Numbered from the stretch's first letter, positions 1 through 5,895 are shown. The stretch is DNA of 5,895 nucleotides from Bacteroidales bacterium (GCA_028696755.1 JAQVGK010000238.1:1-5895), one strand, 5' to 3'. Translations and numbers: made by a program. Notes: generated by a model from the sequence alone, not told the origin.

Positions 1-3000
1 AGTGCCAGACTTTTGCACCCACATTTGATTAATATCGGGATTGTTTACACGTGGAGCAGCAATACCAACAACAAATAAATCATCACTAAAACCGTCGCTG
101 TTCTCATCAGGATAGTTGATTTTATAGCCAACATAGAATGGCCCATTAAGCTCGATTGGTGGATTGAAATGAATTACATTGTTTTGATTTTGCGTTAAAT
201 CGCGTAAATACACCTTTTTAAAACCAAGTACGGTGTCGGGAGTTGGGAACATACCATCCCAAACATAGAATGTAACATAGGAAGAATAAGAACCATAAAC
301 AGCATGTTTAACTGGTACGATTATCCCGTCAATTTGACTAAAAGCGTGTTCATCAAAATAGTTTGCATAAGCCCTAATATTTTCACCATTTTGCCCAGCT
401 AAGAACCCCCATGTTCCGGTTGGAACTCTTGGTTCTACAACTTCGCCAGGATTTATTGTGGTAAGCGTGTCACAATATGTATGCACAGGTTCACTAAATA
501 CATAAATATATCTTTCTTTAGTAATTGTACTAGCACCACAAGCGTTGCTAACAGTTAGAGTCACATCGTAAATACCAGGTAGAGTGTATTTTATTCCATT
601 AGTTGGAGAACCTTCGTTGCTCGTTGCTGGGGTTCCACCTGGGAACGACCAAGTATGATAAGATGGCAACCCAGTTGATAGGTCGAAGAATTGAACGGTA
701 CTTCCTGCAGCAATTAGTCTTGGTGTTGCATCGAAGGCAACTGTTGGAGCTGTTGTACAAGGATCAGTTTCCGAAACAGTAATGTAAAGTAATTTCTCCA
801 TCGTATCTGCTCCAAAATTATTACTAACTGTAAGCCTAACTGTATGCTGCCCAATAGTATTGTAAACAATTCCAGTTGGATTTTGCTGGTTACTTCCTGT
901 TGTTTCGGCTCCTGGAAATTCCCATGTCCACTGATAAGGACTACCAGCACTAAGGTCGATAAAGTTTATTGATTCGCCCGGTTGAATTACTGTGTAGTTA
1001 GCAGTGAAGTTTGCAGTAGGTGGTGTTGTTGCCTCAGGAATTACACGAATATATTCTGCTTTAGTTTCAACATCTTGAACATTGTTAGTTTTGCGACATC
1101 TTAGAGTTACATCATAAACACCAACTTGCATATAAGCGATTGGTGGAGGTGCCGAATCGGAGAATGTTGCAGGAGTTCCACCTTCAAATTCCCATGCCCA
1201 CTGATTAAATGGTCCGTTTTCGGATAAGTTTGTAAATTGAACTACCCCACCAACTGGAATTGTGGTAATATTTGCTTGAAAATTTGCTATTGGCTGAGTT
1301 GGGTCAGGGGCTACTGTAATACAATCTTCACAAATATATGTATCCTGATCGGCCGCGTTAGAGGCTTGTAAAACTACATCATAAACACCTGGTGTTGCAT
1401 AGCAAATATTTGTCGGATGCTGATTTGTTGACGAACTAGGTGTTGCTCCGGGGAAACTCCAGCTCCATGAAGTTGGATTGCCGTCTGTCTGGTCATTAAA
1501 ATTTATGCATTGATTTGCAGTAATCGTATAATCAGAAGCCACAAATGAAGCTGTTAAAGTCCCAGCAGGGCCAGTTACAATAATATAACCGATTTTAATT
1601 TCTTCATCACTGTTTGTTCCATCGCTTACCGTTAAGGTAACATTATACGTTCCTGCTGCTGGATAAGTAATTGATGGATTTTGTATTGTAGAAGTTGCAG
1701 GAGTTCCGCCGTCAAATTCCCAATTCCAGCTTGTAATTGCACCTATCGACTCATCGGTAAAATTAACAGTTCCTCCTTGCGCAACAGTAGTTGGAGTTGC
1801 CGAAAAAGCAGCAACAACCGCATCTTCCTCTACAACGGTTATATAAGCTGTTTTTGTTTCGGTGTCGTTACCGCTTGCGTTAGTTGCTGTTAGAGAGACA
1901 TTGTAAGTCCCTGCGGTATTATATACTATCACAGGATTTTGTGCTGTACTTGTTGCAGGTGTTCCACCGGCAAAGTTCCATGACCATGAGGTGGGATTAT
2001 TAGTTGATAAATCCGAAAATGTAACCGAGCCACCAACAGTAACAGTAGTTGGCGTTCCTGAGAAATCGGCAACAGGAGCAGAACCTGTGGCATTTGGGTC
2101 GTAACCCTCTAAAGTTGTTGCTCCAGTATTTCCTGGATCAAGCCATGGTTTTAATCTTCTATTGTCGGCTGTACCGTTTACTTCCCAATGCTGACTAAAT
2201 TTACCATAATCGTCGTTTGCAGAACCTGCTGGTGCACCACAATAAGAGGCCCCACCAGTTAAAGTTCCAACAACGAGTTTGCTAGTTCCGTTAAATAAAG
2301 GAGAACCTGAAGAACCTCCCTCTGTAATCCCCCAACTCGTTGCTGTATTTGCCCATTGTGCATGCCAGTGCGAGCTAGCTAAACAGCCAGGATAGGATGA
2401 TGTTGTTAATGCTGTTGTGTAGGTTGAAATCTTCTTTATGTCACCTGCTGGATGATGAATACATACTCCAGATGGACTTGCAGTTGTTCCTCTATCCCAA
2501 CCATTGTAATAACCATTGATTGTAGCAATGTTTGCCGCAGTAGTAGTTAACTCAACTAATAAGAAATCGGTACCTCCTGTCATTGGCCCTCTAGCTCTAA
2601 AAGTACAACCTGTGATGATTTGGTATGCAGGTGCTGTCCCAGGATTTGCACAATTGGCAGATTCGAAGTGAAAGTAAAATTGCCACTGATTAAAGTCTCC
2701 AGCGGTAACATCTCCACCGCAGTGGTCTGCTGTTAAAAAATATGGTGTTCCATCGTTAGCAGTATTGTTAACAAGTGTTCCAGAGCAAAAACCTCCCGAC
2801 ATACCATCAACAACATATATTTCAGCAACACCCTTTTTTATAGTTTGATAATTATCCCCTTCTGGGCAGTTAATATTTACATTGCAAGCGCCAGAATTTC
2901 CAAAACCTGTTGGTTTATCTTCTCTATAATACCCAACAAATTGATCAACTCCACGATAGTTATACATTATTCCCTCAATATTTAAAACAACATCTGCAGG

Positions 3001-3513
3001 ATTTACTTCAGGACTTAAAACTAATTCGAGATTTGTAACTTCACCTTCAATCATCTGAGTTGAAAACTTATTCCCAGATGGTGGATTTGTTCTATGGTCG
3101 TATGAACCTAAAAGCTGTCTGCGATTTTCGTTGTATAAAAATAACTGAGAACCTTCGGGCAGATAAAAAGCACTGTATAAAACCATCAAAGCCAAAGCAT
3201 CTCTACTTGCAATTTGCAATCTCCAAACCTGTGTGCCATCCGGAAGAATATCCCATGTTCCAGAGTTTTGAACAGTTGCTTGAATAGGCAGTACCCTACC
3301 GACTTTGTACATTTCTCCATTTTTCTCGTCCATCAAGTCTTCCTGCATAATCAGGTTCATATCAGGCTGCTGAAGCACAATTCTGTCAACCTCTTGGCTT
3401 AAACTTTTGTTTGTGTAACTAATCGGAAGACCTCCGTAGCTTTGTTGCGAAAATGCGTTAGAACTAAGTAGTATCAACGCAAAGCTAACTAACAGCAAAG
3501 TAACTTTTTTCAT
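1..3513 (-). CDS. Secreted lysyl-endopeptidase-like serine protease with six PKD domains (C-terminus outside window)
   Basis: The frame is open for 1171 codons from the ATG at 3513-3511 to base 1, with no stop inside the window. Residues 1-22 are a signal peptide (MKK start, leucine-rich core, likely cut AFS|QQ). Residues 23 to about 205 form a propeptide-like, beta-rich region. The protease domain, about 206-475, resembles Achromobacter/Lysobacter Lys-C (trypsin fold): His264 in LTADHCGG, Asp316 in GGTDFLLVEL, Ser402 in GGSSGSPLF. Cysteines 210, 216, 243, 265, 288 and 425 fall at spacings matching the three Lys-C disulfides (inferred pairs 210-425, 216-288, 243-265). Asp434 aligns with the S1-pocket Asp225 of Lys-C, suggesting cleavage after basic residues. 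Six PKD domains span 480-1006, and residues 1010-1171 begin another beta-rich module. A type IX secretion sorting domain beyond the left edge is likely but unseen. The start has an A-rich leader and no Shine-Dalgarno. The protein probably acts outside the cell or on its surface. Family assignment is firm; exact specificity is inferred. Confidence 0.93.
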   Translation of the reverse strand, partial: MKKVTLLLVSFALILLSSNAFSQQSYGGLPISYTNKSLSQEVDRIVLQQPDMNLIMQEDLMDEKNGEMYKVGRVLPIQATVQNSGTWDILPDGTQVWRLQIASRDALALMVLYSAFYLPEGSQLFLYNENRRQLLGSYDHRTNPPSGNKFSTQMIEGEVTNLELVLSPEVNPADVVLNIEGIMYNYRGVDQFVGYYREDKPTGFGNSGACNVNINCPEGDNYQTIKKGVAEIYVVDGMSGGFCSGTLVNNTANDGTPYFLTADHCGGDVTAGDFNQWQFYFHFESANCANPGTAPAYQIITGCTFRARGPMTGGTDFLLVELTTTAANIATINGYYNGWDRGTTASPSGVCIHHPAGDIKKISTYTTALTTSSYPGCLASSHWHAQWANTATSWGITEGGSSGSPLFNGTSKLVVGTLTGGASYCGAPAGSANDDYGKFSQHWEVNGTADNRRLKPWLDPGNTGATTLEGYDPNATGSAPVADFSGTPTTVTVGGSVTFSDLSTNNPTSWSWNFAGGTPATSTAQNPVIVYNTAGTYNVSLTATNASGNDTETKTAYITVVEEDAVVAAFSATPTTVAQGGTVNFTDESIGAITSWNWEFDGGTPATSTIQNPSITYPAAGTYNVTLTVSDGTNSDEEIKIGYIIVTGPAGTLTASFVASDYTITANQCINFNDQTDGNPTSWSWSFPGATPSSSTNQHPTNICYATPGVYDVVLQASNAADQDTYICEDCITVAPDPTQPIANFQANITTIPVGGVVQFTNLSENGPFNQWAWEFEGGTPATFSDSAPPPIAYMQVGVYDVTLRCRKTNNVQDVETKAEYIRVIPEATTPPTANFTANYTVIQPGESINFIDLSAGSPYQWTWEFPGAETTGSNQQNPTGIVYNTIGQHTVRLTVSNNFGADTMEKLLYITVSETDPCTTAPTVAFDATPRLIAAGSTVQFFDLSTGLPSYHTWSFPGGTPATSNEGSPTNGIKYTLPGIYDVTLTVSNACGASTITKERYIYVFSEPVHTYCDTLTTINPGEVVEPRVPTGTWGFLAGQNGENIRAYANYFDEHAFSQIDGIIVPVKHAVYGSYSSYVTFYVWDGMFPTPDTVLGFKKVYLRDLTQNQNNVIHFNPPIELNGPFYVGYKINYPDENSDGFSDDLFVVGIAAPRVNNPDINQMWVQKSGT
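496..2076 (-). repeat. Six tandem PKD domains within the protease gene
   Basis: Protein-level tandem repeat inside the secreted protease. Approximate residue ranges are 480-561, 566-647, 653-735, 741-825, 832-914 and 923-1006. Each has the PKD hallmarks: an opening A-x-F/D-F strand, a W-x-W/F-x-GG/GA core (WSWNFAGG, WNWEFDGG, WSWSFPGA, WAWEFEGG, WTWEFPGA, HTWSFPGG), and a closing G-x-Y-x-V-x-L strand ending in a T-V linker. The copies are clearly diverged, so this is an old array rather than a recent expansion. PKD modules in secreted bacterial enzymes usually act as rigid spacers or as binders of polysaccharide or protein. The third copy is the only one with four cysteines (669, 704, 728, 731). 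Confidence 0.88.
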
Positions 3514-3684
3514 TGTTATTATGTATTTTTATTAGAAACAATTAATGATGCAAGTTAAACAATAATTTTTAATCAAAAAAAAAAATCTGTTTTTTTCCTA
3601 AACGCTGAAATTTTAAAAGAGTTGCTTGTGAAAACATATAAAATTGTTCTCATAACTTGCTTATAATCAGGCACATAAAGCAAA

Positions 3685-3712
3685 ATGCAAAAAAAAACTA
3701 ATTTTTTTGCAT
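3685..3712. repeat. A/T-tract inverted repeat upstream of the tRNA promoter
   Basis: An ATGC followed by nine A's is mirrored by seven T's followed by GCAT, giving 11-bp perfect arms (3685-3695 and 3702-3712) around the loop AACTAA. It ends six bases before the putative -33 element of the tRNA promoter. It may be a curved or rigid upstream element, a protein site or a weak hairpin; the sequence does not decide. The rest of the 262-bp gap between the divergent protease and tRNA genes is AT-rich, with another A11/T7 tract pair near 3575-3596 and no credible gene. A partial -7-like TAACTTG on the minus strand near 3551-3557 is too weak to call as the protease promoter. Confidence 0.5.
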
Positions 3713-3718
3713 AAAAAT

Positions 3719-3750
3719 TTGGAAAAATAAAATGAAAGAGTTTATCTTTG
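3719..3750 (+). promoter_or_regulatory. Bacteroidota-type promoter for the tRNA-Lys cluster
   Basis: TATCTTTG at 3743-3750 fits the Bacteroidota -7 consensus TAnnTTTG exactly, and a TTG at 3719-3721 lies 21 bases upstream, where the -33 element is expected. The first tRNA begins 26 bases after the -7 box, leaving a short leader. No other exact TAnnTTTG was noticed in the gaps of this window. Confidence 0.65.
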
Positions 3751-3775
3751 CAGTCCCAAAAATAAGGGGCACTGA

Positions 3776-3848
3776 GATTGATTAGCTCAGCAGGTAGAGC
3801 ACCTGCCTTTTAAGCAGGGGGTCTGGAGTTCGAGTCTCCAATCAATCA
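3776..3848 (+). tRNA. tRNA-Lys (anticodon UUU)
   Basis: A complete 73-nt cloverleaf. The acceptor arm is GATTGAT pairing with ATCAATC (7 bp), with discriminator A. The D arm is GCTC/GAGC around AGCAGGTA. The anticodon arm is CCTGC/GCAGG with loop CTTTTAA, giving anticodon TTT with U33 and A37. The variable loop is GGGTC and the T arm is TGGAG/CTCCA with loop TTCGAGT. CCA is not encoded and must be added after transcription. It reads lysine AAA/AAG codons. It is the first and only normal member of a three-copy tandem array and is driven by the promoter just upstream. A flanking CTGA/TCAG pair may extend the stem of the precursor. Confidence 0.95.
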
Positions 3849-3856
3849 CTCTCAGG

Positions 3857-3888
3857 CAAAGGTTCGCATAGCGGGCCTTTGTTGTTTT
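3857..3888 (+). terminator. Terminator-like hairpin in spacer 1
   Basis: The arms CAAAGGTTCGC and GCGGGCCTTTG pair over 11 bp (two G-U pairs) around an ATA triloop at 3857-3881, followed by TTGTTTT. It starts 8 bases after the first tRNA. It could end transcription or serve as a processing hairpin that protects the 3' trailer. The U tract is interrupted, so termination may be partial and allow read-through into the next copy. Confidence 0.6.
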
Positions 3889-3906
3889 ATACAACTTTGC
3901 ATCAAG

Positions 3907-3983
3907 AATTGATTAGCTCAGCAGGTAGAGCATCCCGACTTTTTTAGTCGGGAGGGTCTGGAGTTCGAGTCTCCAATCAATCA
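3907..3983 (+). tRNA. tRNA-Lys-like gene (UUU), enlarged anticodon arm; possible pseudo-tRNA
   Basis: Second cassette, 77 nt. The D arm, T arm, T loop, positions 2-7 of the acceptor and discriminator A are identical to the first tRNA-Lys. Two features differ. The first acceptor base is A facing C72, a mismatch, where copy 1 has G-C. The 17-nt anticodon arm is replaced by a 21-nt hairpin: TCCCGAC and GTCGGGA pair perfectly over 7 bp around the loop TTTTTTA. With a 7-nt loop the anticodon would still be UUU, but position 37 becomes U instead of the near-universal purine, and the stem is 2 bp longer than the canonical 5 bp. It may be an inactive duplicate, a poor tRNA, or a tRNA-like RNA with another role. 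It is tRNA-derived without doubt; function is uncertain. Confidence 0.7.
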
Positions 3984-3991
3984 CTCTCAGG

Positions 3992-4023
3992 CAAAGGTTC
4001 GCATAGCGGGCCTTTGTTGTTTT
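3992..4023 (+). terminator. Terminator-like hairpin in spacer 2
   Basis: An exact copy of the hairpin in the first spacer, 135 bases downstream: an 11-bp stem with ATA loop at 3992-4016 followed by TTGTTTT. Each complete cassette therefore carries its own hairpin 3' of the tRNA sequence. Confidence 0.6.
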
Positions 4024-4041
4024 ATACAACTTTGCATCAAG

Positions 4042-4118
4042 AATTGATTAGCTCAGCAGGTAGAGCATCCCGACCTTTTTAGTCGGGAGCGTCTGGAGTT
4101 CGAGTCTCCAATCAATCA
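4042..4118 (+). tRNA. tRNA-Lys-like gene (UUU), enlarged anticodon arm; possible pseudo-tRNA
   Basis: Third cassette, 77 nt, almost identical to the second. It has the same A1/C72 mismatch and the same 7-bp anticodon stem (TCCCGAC/GTCGGGA). The loop is CTTTTTA, which restores the usual pyrimidine C32 and U33 but still has U at position 37 after a UUU anticodon. The variable loop is GCGTC rather than GGGTC. The D and T arms are unchanged. It lacks the copied spacer downstream and is followed instead by a different intrinsic terminator. Because both changes from copy 2 fall outside the paired stems, they do not test whether the enlarged arm is under selection. Confidence 0.7.
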
Positions 4119-4129
4119 CTCTCAGATTT

Positions 4130-4159
4130 GAGGTTTACAAAAATAGGTCTCTTTTTTTT
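4130..4159 (+). terminator. Intrinsic terminator closing the tRNA cluster
   Basis: GAGGTTTA (4130-4137) pairs with TAGGTCTC (4144-4151) over 8 bp, three of them G-U, around the loop CAAAAA, and is followed at once by eight T's (4152-4159). The uninterrupted T run makes it a better terminator tail than the two spacer hairpins, and its place after the last tRNA copy and about 100 bp before the symporter start fits the end of the tRNA transcript. Confidence 0.65.
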
Positions 4160-4198
4160 CTCATACTTTCAGTTTTTAACAGCCCTTATATGAAAACT

Positions 4199-4220
4199 TT
4201 TGCAGAATATTCTTTGCAAA
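4199..4220. promoter_or_regulatory. Dyad-symmetric element upstream of the symporter
   Basis: TTTGCA (4199-4204) and TGCAAA (4215-4220) are inverted copies flanking the perfect palindrome GAATATTC (4205-4212), with two extra T's on one side. It sits 39 bp before the symporter ATG, in the only gap where its promoter can lie. A TA-TTC-TTTG string inside it resembles a -7 box with one extra base. It may be an operator overlapping the promoter; no regulator is encoded in the window. Confidence 0.3.
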
Positions 4221-4259
4221 CAAATAGAAATTCGCAATCATTACATAAAATTTTATGTT

Positions 4260-5702
4260 ATGAGTCCACTGCTTATTCTTGCTATCGTTCTCGGTTATTT
4301 TGCCCTGCTTATAGTTATTTCTCTATTCACAGGTAGAAATGTAAATAACGAAGGATTTTTTCTCGGTAACCGAAAATCAAAATGGTATATTGTGGCTATT
4401 GGAATGCTAGGCTCGTCAATATCTGGGGTTACTTTCATATCAGTTCCTGGTTGGGTTCAGACTACACAAATGACTTACCTTCAAATGGTTATGGGTTTTA
4501 TTGCCGGATACATAACTATTGCTTACGTTCTATTACCTCTATATTACAGACTGAATCTTACCTCAATATATACATATCTTGATATGCGCTTTGGGAACTC
4601 ATCATACAAAACCGGAGCATCATTCTTTCTTTTATCCCGCACTATCGGTTCGGCAGCCCGCCTTTATGTCGTTGCTAATGTGTTGCAAGTTACAATTTTT
4701 CGGCAATTGGCTGTGCCGTTCTGGATTACTGTTTTAATCACGATTATGCTAATTTGGCTTTACACATATAAGGGCGGAATAAAAACAATTATATGGACAG
4801 ATACTTTGCAAACAATCTTTTTATTCACTGCAATGATAGCAACCATTGTTATTGTGTCGGGCAAACTTGGACTTGGTTTTGGAGATATAGTTTCAACCAT
4901 TAGTGCAAGTTCAATGTCAAAAGTGTTCGAATTCTCCGATTGGCACTCTTCTCAGCATTTCCTGAAACAATTTATAAGTGGAGCATTTATTACAATTGTA
5001 ATGACTGGTTTAGATCAAGATATGATGCAAAAAAATCTCAGTTGCAGGAATATTAAAGAAGCAAAGCGAAATATGCTTACATACGGATTAGCATTTTTAC
5101 CAGCAAATCTCTTGTTTCTATCACTCGGCATATTACTGATGACCTTGGCAAACACAATTTCCATTGATCCAAGTTTAATTGCAGGTGACAATCTCTATCC
5201 TTACATTGCAACAACGCAGCTGGGACCAATTGTTCTGATACTTTTCCTTATCGGCTTAATGGCATCTGCTTATTCAAGTGCCGATTCGGCACTAGCTGCT
5301 TTAACAACATCTTTTACCGTTGATATTATCGGGATTAAAAACAAATCCGAAGCTCAAGTAAAAAAAACCAGAACTATAGTGCATGTAGGATTTTCGTTTG
5401 TTATGGCTCTAATTATTGTAATGTTTGATGTCGTTAACGAGAAAAATATTATAAATGCAATTTACGCCATAGCTGGATATACATATGGCCCTTTATTAGG
5501 CTTATATGCATTTGGACTGTTTACAAAATTCAACATTAAAGACAAACATACACCTTACATTGCAATCGCCAGTCCATTACTCTGTTTCGCAATAAGTTGG
5601 ATACTCAAAGAATACACTGGATACAAAACTGGCTATGAATTGTTACTGCTCAACGGCTTGCTAACATTTGTAGGATTGTTGATTATCAGAAAACGAAAAT
5701 AA
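4260..5702 (+). CDS. Sodium:solute symporter (SSS family)
   Basis: A 480-residue inner-membrane protein, complete, of typical SSS length, with about 12-13 hydrophobic helices and a short KRK tail. It couples Na+ entry to uptake of a small solute; the substrate cannot be read from sequence. Family signatures: an N-terminal helix (3-22) followed by EGFFLGNRKSKW, a TM1-type stretch GSSISGVTFISVPGW (51-65), YKGGIKTIIWTDTLQ (170-184), GLDQDMMQKNL (250-260) and MASAYSSADSAL (334-345). Ser339 and Ser340 in the last match the paired hydroxyl residues of the Na2 site in vSGLT and PutP. I chose ATG 4260 because the protein then begins with the normal SSS first helix; the upstream TTG at 4200 would add 20 polar, atypical residues that overlap the possible regulatory dyad. 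No clear Shine-Dalgarno is present. The gene ends 15 bp before the transposase start and has no terminator between, so read-through is possible. Confidence 0.93.
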   Translation: MSPLLILAIVLGYFALLIVISLFTGRNVNNEGFFLGNRKSKWYIVAIGMLGSSISGVTFISVPGWVQTTQMTYLQMVMGFIAGYITIAYVLLPLYYRLNLTSIYTYLDMRFGNSSYKTGASFFLLSRTIGSAARLYVVANVLQVTIFRQLAVPFWITVLITIMLIWLYTYKGGIKTIIWTDTLQTIFLFTAMIATIVIVSGKLGLGFGDIVSTISASSMSKVFEFSDWHSSQHFLKQFISGAFITIVMTGLDQDMMQKNLSCRNIKEAKRNMLTYGLAFLPANLLFLSLGILLMTLANTISIDPSLIAGDNLYPYIATTQLGPIVLILFLIGLMASAYSSADSALAALTTSFTVDIIGIKNKSEAQVKKTRTIVHVGFSFVMALIIVMFDVVNEKNIINAIYAIAGYTYGPLLGLYAFGLFTKFNIKDKHTPYIAIASPLLCFAISWILKEYTGYKTGYELLLLNGLLTFVGLLIIRKRK

Positions 5703-5717
5703 AGAATGAAATAAACT

Positions 5718-5895
5718 ATGCAATTAGAAGAAGGACATGTTTTTCATATTTACAATCAGGGAAACAATCGGCAGCGAATTTTCTTTGAAGAAGAGAATTA
5801 TCAATTCTTTATAAAAAAAATGCAGGTTCATTTATTACCTTACTGCAATATATTGGCCTATTGCCTTATGCCAAATCAAATCATTTTCACTGGAT
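5718..5895 (+). pseudogene. REP-associated tyrosine transposase (RAYT, Y1_Tnp/IS200-like), partial, frameshifted at the HUH motif
   Basis: From ATG 5718 the frame gives MQLEEGHVFHIYNQGNNRQR at the N-terminus, the typical RAYT opening with an H-x-Y-N-x-GNN motif, then a FFEEENYQFF segment and CNILAYCLMPN (44-53). In this family, HUH single-strand transposases, LMPN is followed by His-hydrophobic-His, the metal-binding pair. Here the frame reads QIIFTG instead. AAATC occurs twice in tandem (5873-5877 and 5878-5882); removing one copy restores MPN-HFHW. The reading frame therefore shifts inside the active site, and the HUH is lost from the product that starts at 5718. The rest of the gene, including the catalytic Tyr, lies outside the window. 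RAYTs are usually single-copy, domesticated and linked to REP palindromes; no REP is visible here. A sequencing or assembly error is the main alternative to a true pseudogene. Confidence 0.7.

Larger units (their letters stand above)
3776..4125 (+). repeat. Tandem array of tRNA-Lys cassettes, 135-bp period
   Basis: Three head-to-tail units: 3776-3906 (131 bp), 3907-4041 (135 bp) and a third from 4042 that keeps only the tRNA plus the following CTCTCAG, ending at 4125. The two complete 58-bp spacers (3849-3906 and 3984-4041) are identical base for base, which indicates recent duplication or gene conversion. The first unit is 4 bp shorter because its anticodon arm is the normal length. Units 2 and 3 differ at only two positions: T or C at the start of the anticodon loop (3939/4074) and G or C in the variable loop (3955/4090). 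Confidence 0.9.

Noticed and set aside
714..950. Short minus-strand open frame in the PKD region
   Set aside because: It lies wholly inside the long protease frame on the same strand in another phase, and its translation is low-complexity L/Q-rich without any domain.
1681..1893. Plus-strand 70-codon open frame rich in Cys and Ser
   Set aside because: Antisense to PKD1 and PKD2 codons of the protease; the Cys/Ser bias is the mirror of the repeated Thr/Ala/Pro codons.
3060..3402. Two overlapping plus-strand open frames
   Set aside because: Both are antisense to the well-supported propeptide region of the protease, have no start signals, and show no recognisable motif.
3776..4125. CRISPR or integron-like array
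   Set aside because: The repeated unit is a tRNA plus a constant spacer of 58 bp; there are no short repeats with variable spacers, no cas or integrase gene, and no recombination sites.
4200..4259. N-terminal extension of the symporter from a TTG start
   Set aside because: It adds 20 polar residues ahead of the normal SSS first helix and would overlap the likely control region; ATG 4260 gives the usual family start.
4382..4582. 66-codon open frame inside the symporter gene
   Set aside because: An out-of-phase shadow of the transmembrane coding sequence with no independent support.
5703..5717. Terminator or REP palindrome between symporter and transposase
   Set aside because: The 15-bp gap is plain A-rich sequence with no inverted repeat; any REP elements would have to lie beyond the window.

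Overview
This window looks like a low-GC chromosomal segment of a Bacteroidota bacterium. Four things point that way: PKD domains of the WxFxGGTPATS type on a secreted protease, a -7 box of the TAnnTTTG form with a TTG at -33 upstream of the tRNA cluster, A-rich translation starts without a Shine-Dalgarno, and the style of the symporter and the RAYT-type transposase. The assignment is inferred from family style; no rRNA or marker gene is present to fix the genus.

Layout. Positions 1-3513 (minus strand, running off the left edge) hold one uninterrupted gene for a large exported protein. It has a signal peptide, a beta-rich propeptide, a lysyl-endopeptidase-like serine protease domain with a full His/Asp/Ser triad, six tandem PKD domains and the start of a C-terminal module. 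A 262-bp AT-rich gap follows, with an A/T-tract hairpin and a tRNA promoter. Positions 3776-4118 (plus) hold three tandem tRNA-Lys(UUU)-type sequences on a 135-bp period, separated by two identical 58-bp spacers that each contain a strong hairpin. The first is a textbook 73-nt tRNA. The second and third keep identical D and T arms but have a rebuilt anticodon arm (7-bp stem, poly-U loop) and an A1/C72 mismatch. An intrinsic terminator closes the cluster. Positions 4260-5702 (plus) encode a complete 480-residue sodium:solute symporter. Fifteen bases later a RAYT/Y1 transposase gene begins and runs off the right edge; its catalytic HUH motif is broken by a 5-bp tandem duplication.

The genes do not form one pathway: a secreted protease is transcribed divergently from a tRNA cluster, followed by a transporter and a transposase relic. 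The most unusual item is the tRNA-Lys array with two enlarged-anticodon-arm copies; next is the frameshifted HUH motif, readable directly from the bases.
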